Of a stretch of 64,000 nucleotides of DNA, positions 59,498 through 64,000 are shown one piece after another. The stretch lies in NCBI RefSeq assembly GCF_026107645.2, contig NZ_JAPCHV010000008.1, forward strand, positions 123,730-187,729, written 5' to 3'. The position numbers and the translations under genes were made by a program. The notes beneath the pieces are model-generated. The model saw only the letters and a list, made by a program, of their open reading frames with translations. It had not been told where the DNA came from and searched no databases. Position 1 is the first letter of the stretch, and every line of letters starts with the position of its first letter. The stretch comes from Flavobacterium sp. MFBS3-15. Lineage in GTDB: Bacteria > Bacteroidota > Bacteroidia > Flavobacteriales > Flavobacteriaceae.

Positions 59498-59566
59498 ACT
59501 TCATTTATCCTCTCGGGTATCCTCAAAAATCATCATGCAGGTACCTCTAAATCCTGCCAATTGGCC

Positions 59567-60211
59567 TTAATATCCCGCTGTAAATCGCTCTTTGTGATGT
59601 TTTGGGGTCTCGGTTTCATCGGCAATGGCAACGGCGAGGTCCTCCACCGAAAGTAGGCTCCTGCCATCCTCGTTAAACACCGGATTGTCAAGTGCAGTGC
59701 GGTAATTGCCTGTCCTGCCTGTTGTTATGCCCTGGTGCATCTCAATCGCAGGGCTAAAGAAGACCCAGTCCAGTTCTGTTTCATTTTTGATGGTATTGAG
59801 GTAGTGGCGGGCGGCATTGGCACCGGCGTAGTACTCTTTCGGGAACTCCGGTGTGTCTATAAGTTGCATTCCGTCAGCGATATACAGGCTGCCTGCGCCT
59901 CCAATGTAAATGTAGCGTTTAATTCCAGACTCCTTCACCGCCTTCTGTATGGCTTCCGATCCTGCTATTGACTCCTCATAGATGTTCGGGTTCGTCCAGC
60001 CCGGGTTGTAAGCGCTGATCACGGCATCGTGGCCTTTGAGCACACCGGCAAGGGCCTCGGTATCAAATACATCGCTTGCCGACCAGGTTACACCGGCTTT
60101 AGCTTCTTGCGGGTTGCGTGCAATGGCGGTCACTTCGTGGCCCCTGGTGGTAAATTCGTTTACAAGTGCGGCGCCTACAAATCCGGTAGCACCAATAATG
60201 GCTATTTTCAT
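59567..60211 (-). CDS. NAD(P)H-binding oxidoreductase (YwnB-like)
   Basis: The 214-residue protein has an N-terminal Rossmann motif (IAIIGATGFVGAALVNEFTT) and the later pattern of NAD(P)H-binding, NmrA/YwnB-like proteins (RYIYIGGAGSLYI, DWVFFSPAIEM). It is an atypical short-chain reductase family member; the substrate is unknown. The next gene on the strand encodes an Rrf2-family regulator, as in the B. subtilis ywnA-ywnB pair. The inverted repeat TGTAATA-N5-TATTACA at 60233 overlaps its promoter. Confidence 0.85.
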   Translation of the reverse strand: MKIAIIGATGFVGAALVNEFTTRGHEVTAIARNPQEAKAGVTWSASDVFDTEALAGVLKGHDAVISAYNPGWTNPNIYEESIAGSEAIQKAVKESGIKRYIYIGGAGSLYIADGMQLIDTPEFPKEYYAGANAARHYLNTIKNETELDWVFFSPAIEMHQGITTGRTGNYRTALDNPVFNEDGRSLLSVEDLAVAIADETETPKHHKERFTAGY

Positions 60212-60228
60212 GATGTTTATAATTTTTT

Positions 60229-60251
60229 CAAATGTAATAAAAAATATTACA
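60229..60251 (-). promoter_or_regulatory. -7 box and overlapping inverted repeat of the YwnB-like gene
   Basis: On the minus strand TACATTTG (60229-60236) matches TAnnTTTG. The perfect inverted repeat TGTAATA-aaaaa-TATTACA (60233-60251) overlaps it and is a candidate operator, possibly for the adjacent Rrf2 regulator. Confidence 0.45.
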
Positions 60252-60312
60252 GTTTTTGATAAAGTGAGAAAATAACTATGGGTTTATTTTTATATGATTG
60301 AATTGTAGGGTT

Positions 60313-60726
60313 TTAAAACGCTTCTGTAAACTCCTTCAGAGATATGCCTTTCAGCTTTTTCCGGATGTCGGCATTAATGTCTTTATACAGGGCATCCAGA
60401 TTTTGGTTGATGTTGCGGCCCACAGGGCAGGCGGGGTTGGGGTCGTTTTTGGAGAAGCCGAGGTTCACTTCCTCAAAAGTCATTTTAAAGATGTCCTCAA
60501 GGGTAATGCCTGCGGACTGCCCGGCAAGGCGTGTACCGCCATACTTGCCCTCGCGGCACTCTACAATGTTGTGTTTTTTGAGGTTGGCGATCTCTTTGCG
60601 TACCAGCACAGGGTTAATATTCATGCTGCCCGCAATAAATTCAGAGGAAAGGTATTCTTCCGGGAATTTATACAGGAGCGTAAGGATATGCAGCGTTATG
60701 GCAAATTTGCCTGAGATCATTGGCAT
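60313..60726 (-). CDS. Rrf2 family transcriptional regulator (YwnA-like)
   Basis: The 137-residue protein has the Rrf2 winged helix (ISGKFAITLHILTLLYKF, SSEFIAGSMNINPVLVRKEI, CREGKYGGTRLA). It carries two cysteines (in VECREG and PACPVG) rather than the three-Cys cluster-binding motif of IscR, like YwnA. It may sense redox or electrophiles. Its likely targets are the NAD(P)-binding gene downstream on the same strand and/or the divergent AEC-MFS genes. Confidence 0.9.
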   Translation of the reverse strand: MPMISGKFAITLHILTLLYKFPEEYLSSEFIAGSMNINPVLVRKEIANLKKHNIVECREGKYGGTRLAGQSAGITLEDIFKMTFEEVNLGFSKNDPNPACPVGRNINQNLDALYKDINADIRKKLKGISLKEFTEAF

Positions 60727-60767
60727 TCAAAATAATGGACGAAAGTATAAAAGTTTTTGGAACAGCC

Positions 60768-60789
60768 AATAAAATATCACGATTTTATT
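60768..60789. promoter_or_regulatory. Inverted repeat between rrf2-like and AEC genes
   Basis: AATAAAAT-atcacg-ATTTTATT is a perfect 8-6-8 inverted repeat in the divergent promoter region. A TAnnTTTG box (TAAATTTG, 60813-60820) for the plus-strand genes lies just downstream. Confidence 0.4.
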
Positions 60790-60848
60790 ACATCTATTTG
60801 ATTCGTACCATGTAAATTTGCGCAGGATTTAGTTCCCATGCTTTGTAA

Positions 60849-61763
60849 ATGGACAGTATCATCCTGATTTTTTTATGCCTCATAGCCGGAGCGGTACTTC
60901 GGAGGCTAAAAATTTTACCATCTAATTCCCATGCCATCCTCAACCAGTTCGTCATCAATATATCGATGCCCGGCCTTGCGTTGTATTACCTCCCGAAAAT
61001 TGTGCTTGGCACGCAGCTGCTGCTTCCGCTTGGTGTTGCATGGATAGGCTTTGTGTTGTCATGGCTTTTTTTTGCCGGCCTTGGCAAATGGCAGGGCTGG
61101 CCCAAAAGGCTGATTGGCTGCTTGGTATTGACTGCCGGCCTTGGCAATACTGCCTTTGTGGGATTTCCGGTCATCGAGGCACTTTTTGGCAAACAGGGAC
61201 TGGAAACCGCCATTGTAGTGGACCAGCCGGGTACGTTTGTCGTGGTCTCTACCCTCGGCATCCTGGTGGCAGCGGCGTATTCAAAAAGGGAGGCCGGGAC
61301 TTCGGGGCTGTTGCGCAAGATCGTTTTGTTTCCCCCCTTCATTGCCTTTGTCATTGGGCTTTGCATGAACCTTGCAGGATTTGATTTCCATGAAGCACTG
61401 CAGGCGGTTTTCCAACGGCTGGGCAATACGGTAACACCTGTAGCGCTCACAGCAGTGGGCATGCAATTGCATATACAGCGCAAGAGCCGCCACTGGGGAT
61501 TTGTTTCCTTGGGGCTTGCTTTCAAGCTGCTGCTCATGCCGCTGTTTTTCTTTGTGCTGTACAGGCTCGCACTTGGCAGCAGAGGAATTGTTGCCGATGT
61601 AAGCATTATGGAATCCGCCATGGCACCCATGATCACAGCGGCTATACTCGCCTCAATTTACGGACTAAAACCAAAACTGGCAGGCATGATGATAGGGGTA
61701 GGTATCCCTGTGTCGTTCATTACAATGGCTTTTTGGTATTGGCTACTAATTATTTTTAACTGA
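60849..61763 (+). CDS. AEC family transporter
   Basis: The 304-residue membrane protein has ten hydrophobic helices and the AEC (auxin efflux carrier) pattern: RLKILPSNSHAILNQFVINI near the start, GNTAFVGFPVIEALFG in the middle, and MESAMAPMITAAILASIYGL in the last third. Family members export organic acids or auxin-like molecules. It is followed by an MFS exporter after one base, indicating co-expression. Substrate unknown. Confidence 0.9.
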   Translation: MDSIILIFLCLIAGAVLRRLKILPSNSHAILNQFVINISMPGLALYYLPKIVLGTQLLLPLGVAWIGFVLSWLFFAGLGKWQGWPKRLIGCLVLTAGLGNTAFVGFPVIEALFGKQGLETAIVVDQPGTFVVVSTLGILVAAAYSKREAGTSGLLRKIVLFPPFIAFVIGLCMNLAGFDFHEALQAVFQRLGNTVTPVALTAVGMQLHIQRKSRHWGFVSLGLAFKLLLMPLFFFVLYRLALGSRGIVADVSIMESAMAPMITAAILASIYGLKPKLAGMMIGVGIPVSFITMAFWYWLLIIFN

Positions 61764-61764
61764 C

Positions 61765-62988
61765 ATGATAAAAGAAAGTGATTCGGTTATCCTTGATGAT
61801 AATCACCAGCAAATTGTACAGAAAACAGTATATTCCATCCTGTTTTCCATTGCCTTTGCCCACCTGCTCAATGACCTGCTGCAGGCAGTTATACCTGCTG
61901 CTTACCCCATTCTTAAAGAGAAATACAACCTGAGCTTTGCCCAGGTGGGGCTCATTACCTTTTCCTACCAGATGGCAGCCTCTATCCTGCAGCCCTTTGT
62001 AGGCTTTTATACTGACAAAAAGCCGAAGCCGTACTCCAAGGTATTTGCAATGGTCTTCACATTTTCGGGCATTGTATTATTGTCGTACGCCAATTCGTTT
62101 GCGCTCATCCTGCTTTCGGTGGTGCTGGTGGGCATCGGTTCATCCATTTTCCACCCCGAGGCATCGCGTGTTTCTTACCTCGCATCGGGCGGGAAGCGGG
62201 GACTGGCGCAGTCCATCTTCCAGATAGGGGGTAACTCGGGTACGGCCATCAGCCCGCTGCTCATCGCGTGGATCGTGGTCCCTAACGGCCAGCGCTATAT
62301 CATCTGGTTTGCCCTGTTTGCCCTGCTTGCTATGACGGTGCTATACCGCATAGGACGTTGGTATCAGGCGCACCTTGAACTGCATGGCAAGAAAAAGGTA
62401 AACCTTGCCGACCTTCCCAACCTTACACCAAGACAGGTAACAATTTCAGTGATCATCCTTTTAGTGCTTATATTCTCAAAGTATTTCTACTTTGCGGGGC
62501 TAACCAGCTATTTTACGTTCTTCCTTATCGAAAAATTCAACCTTTCGGTACAGGATGCGCAGTTCCACCTGTTCCTGTTCCTCCTTTCGGTGGCGGCCGG
62601 TACACTGCTTGGCGGCCCTTTGGGTGATAGGTTCGGGCGTAAGTACGTAATATGGTTTTCGGTCCTGGGCGCCGCGCCGTTCACGCTCATGATGCCGTAT
62701 GCCAACCTGTTCTGGACGGGCGTGCTGTCGGTTATCATCGGTACCATTATCTCGTCGGCATTTCCGGCGATATTGGTGTACGCACAGGAATTATTGCCCA
62801 AGAGGCTGGGCATGATTTCGGGGCTGTTTTATGGCTTTGCGTTCGGCATGGGCGGACTCGGTTCGGCCGTGCTGGGCTATGTAGCCGACCAGACCAGTAT
62901 TACCTATGTGTACCATATATGCGCCTATCTGCCGCTGATTGGGATCATTGCGTGGTTTTTACCCAATTTGAAGAAGGGGAAGAAGTAG
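61765..62988 (+). CDS. Fsr-like MFS exporter
   Basis: The 407-residue protein has 12 hydrophobic helices and resembles the fosmidomycin-resistance (Fsr) MFS group: AFAHLLNDLLQAVIPAAYPI, then the motif-A-like GFYTDKKPKPYSKVFA, and the second-half motif GGPLGDRFGRKYVIW. The resemblance is in the first helix and YLASGGKRGLAQSIFQIGG. Natural substrate unknown. It starts one base after the AEC gene stop. Confidence 0.88.
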   Translation: MIKESDSVILDDNHQQIVQKTVYSILFSIAFAHLLNDLLQAVIPAAYPILKEKYNLSFAQVGLITFSYQMAASILQPFVGFYTDKKPKPYSKVFAMVFTFSGIVLLSYANSFALILLSVVLVGIGSSIFHPEASRVSYLASGGKRGLAQSIFQIGGNSGTAISPLLIAWIVVPNGQRYIIWFALFALLAMTVLYRIGRWYQAHLELHGKKKVNLADLPNLTPRQVTISVIILLVLIFSKYFYFAGLTSYFTFFLIEKFNLSVQDAQFHLFLFLLSVAAGTLLGGPLGDRFGRKYVIWFSVLGAAPFTLMMPYANLFWTGVLSVIIGTIISSAFPAILVYAQELLPKRLGMISGLFYGFAFGMGGLGSAVLGYVADQTSITYVYHICAYLPLIGIIAWFLPNLKKGKK

Positions 62989-63101
62989 TTTATTTGTTAT
63001 TTTAGCGGAAGTGCTCCACAAAGTCGGGAAACTTGCGGAGCGAGTGAAAACTAACAATACTACAACTATAAGAAAGAATTGTTATTAACAATAGGCATAA
63101 G

Positions 63102-63881
63102 GTGAAAAGCAAAAAGCAAATTATTATTCTATCGATTTTATTTATGATATTACTTATGGTGATTATTTATCGCTATTTTAAAGACGAAACAGTTTATATG
63201 TTGAAAGAATACAATCAACAAGGACGTTTATTGGGTACGAATGAATACGTAATTCGTAATGGCGATACGATAATGCATGGAAAATTTGTAAATTACAATG
63301 ATAAAGGTATAAAAATATCAGAAGGTCAATTTTTTGAAGATGAGCCTCACGGTGAATGTATTTACTATACTGAAGATGGGAAAAAAGAGGTTGTTCAATA
63401 TAGAAAAAACAGCACAATAACACTTGAAAGCACGTTTTATAATCCTAAAGGGTATATTGAGGAATATGTTGTATATGATGACATAGGACATTCTTCATTT
63501 ATTATCAAATACGATGAAAAAGGAGTAATAAGATATGATGGCTATCCTCAAATAGAAGTTTATCAATACAAGTTTGCAAACAAAGCGAAATTCAATATTA
63601 AAAAAGAACAGAATTTAAAAGTCGGAGATACATTGAAGTATAGTTATATTGTTGCTAACATACCTAATACAATACGAAGTTTTCAAATCGAAAATTTGAA
63701 AGTTCCTGGCTCTGAAGTTGTGCGAATTTTGAAAAATGTTCCTCCTGCTCAAATCGATGTAAAAGAAGTTTTGATGAAAAAAGGAAAAAATACCATAAGA
63801 AGTATTGTTAAATATGAATTCAAAGATAAAATCACACCTGTTTTTACTGATACAATTTCGTTCGATATTAATGTAAATTAG
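63102..63881 (+). CDS. Hypothetical membrane-anchored protein with MORN-like repeats
   Basis: The 259-residue protein starts with GTG and an N-terminal membrane anchor (IIILSILFMILLMVIIYRYF). Residues about 35-130 contain short repeats of the GKFVNYNDKGIKISEGQFFE / EPHGECIYYTEDGKKE type, similar to MORN-variant repeats of the kind found in toxin-antitoxin-associated proteins; the rest is beta-rich. AT-rich relative to the Fsr-like gene. Function unknown. The trailing 63882-64000 shows nothing further. Confidence 0.7.
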   Translation: MKSKKQIIILSILFMILLMVIIYRYFKDETVYMLKEYNQQGRLLGTNEYVIRNGDTIMHGKFVNYNDKGIKISEGQFFEDEPHGECIYYTEDGKKEVVQYRKNSTITLESTFYNPKGYIEEYVVYDDIGHSSFIIKYDEKGVIRYDGYPQIEVYQYKFANKAKFNIKKEQNLKVGDTLKYSYIVANIPNTIRSFQIENLKVPGSEVVRILKNVPPAQIDVKEVLMKKGKNTIRSIVKYEFKDKITPVFTDTISFDINVN

Positions 63882-64000
63882 CCGCTCCGCATTCTATGAT
63901 ATAAAACAATTAAAATCAGTAAAAAATTATCCTGCGAATTTATATGTATTTATAAAGGGTGACTGTCTATTGATTACAGAGAATACTCTGCTAACTATCT

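Noticed and set aside
59295..59504. 69-codon minus-strand frame beginning MKYPRMIFAWVF
   Set aside because: Its start lies in the terminator stem-loop at 59473-59497 and it overlaps meaB's start; it is an artefact of the hairpin.

Overview
The window reads as chromosome of a Flavobacterium-like member of the Flavobacteriaceae (Bacteroidota). Evidence: two large proteins with type IX secretion (T9SS) C-terminal sorting domains, a PorP/SprF-like protein followed by a PD40/OmpA protein, the roughly 480-residue GAPDH typical of Bacteroidota, DUF2339/DUF3999 and DUF4836 families, absence of clear Shine-Dalgarno sequences, and repeated TAnnTTTG -7 promoter boxes. No rRNA, tRNA or CRISPR array was recognised.

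Layout. 0-4 kb (minus): DUF2339 protein, a small membrane protein and a DUF3999-like protein cut by the window edge, then an AraC regulator. 4.2-9.6 kb: a carbohydrate cluster divergent from that regulator (PhyH-type dioxygenase, TIM-barrel isomerase/epimerase, GH127 and GH13 enzymes). 9.9-13.9 kb: a giant Ig-repeat T9SS cargo protein. 14-17 kb: small P-loop protein, a first cluster of palindromic repeats, prfC. 17.7-20.6 kb: PorP/SprF and OmpA proteins. 20.6-21.7 kb: a tandem array of the same palindrome that encloses an intact GIY-YIG nuclease gene. 22-27.5 kb: three parvulin-type foldases and a MoxR ATPase. 28.5-30.8 kb: aconitase. 30.8-35.4 kb: a mosaic of dispersed repeats bracketing an AT-rich island with a three-gene operon of unknown function and a separate CoiA-like zinc-finger protein. 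35.4-40.8 kb: gap (with LacI-like operators upstream), a second Ig-repeat T9SS protein, a GNAT. 40.9-50.6 kb: lipoprotein, alpha/beta hydrolase, three small paralogous membrane proteins, ABC-F ATPase, an ECF sigma/anti-sigma operon, PPK2, small proteins. 50.8-56.2 kb: MATE exporter, then a DUF4836-ABC ATPase-permease operon. 56.5-58.3 kb: an AT-rich overlapping gene pair (DUF1828-like plus an HxH protein) next to an IS1595-type transposase remnant. 58.3-63.9 kb: meaB, a YwnB/YwnA-like pair, an AEC permease, an Fsr-like MFS exporter and a hypothetical protein.

Most of the window is ordinary chromosome. The most unusual parts are (i) the palindrome array whose fifth unit is split by a GIY-YIG endonuclease gene, which suggests a nuclease-linked, REP-like mobile element; (ii) the AT-rich 31.4-34.9 kb island, a candidate undescribed defence or conflict system with two soluble unknown proteins, a four-helix membrane protein and a zinc-finger protein, bracketed by inverted copies of a 28-bp sequence; and (iii) the AT-rich gene pair at 56.5-57.9 kb. 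Several families of dispersed inverted repeats, some overlapping stop codons or sitting inside terminators, fill nearly all large intergenic gaps.
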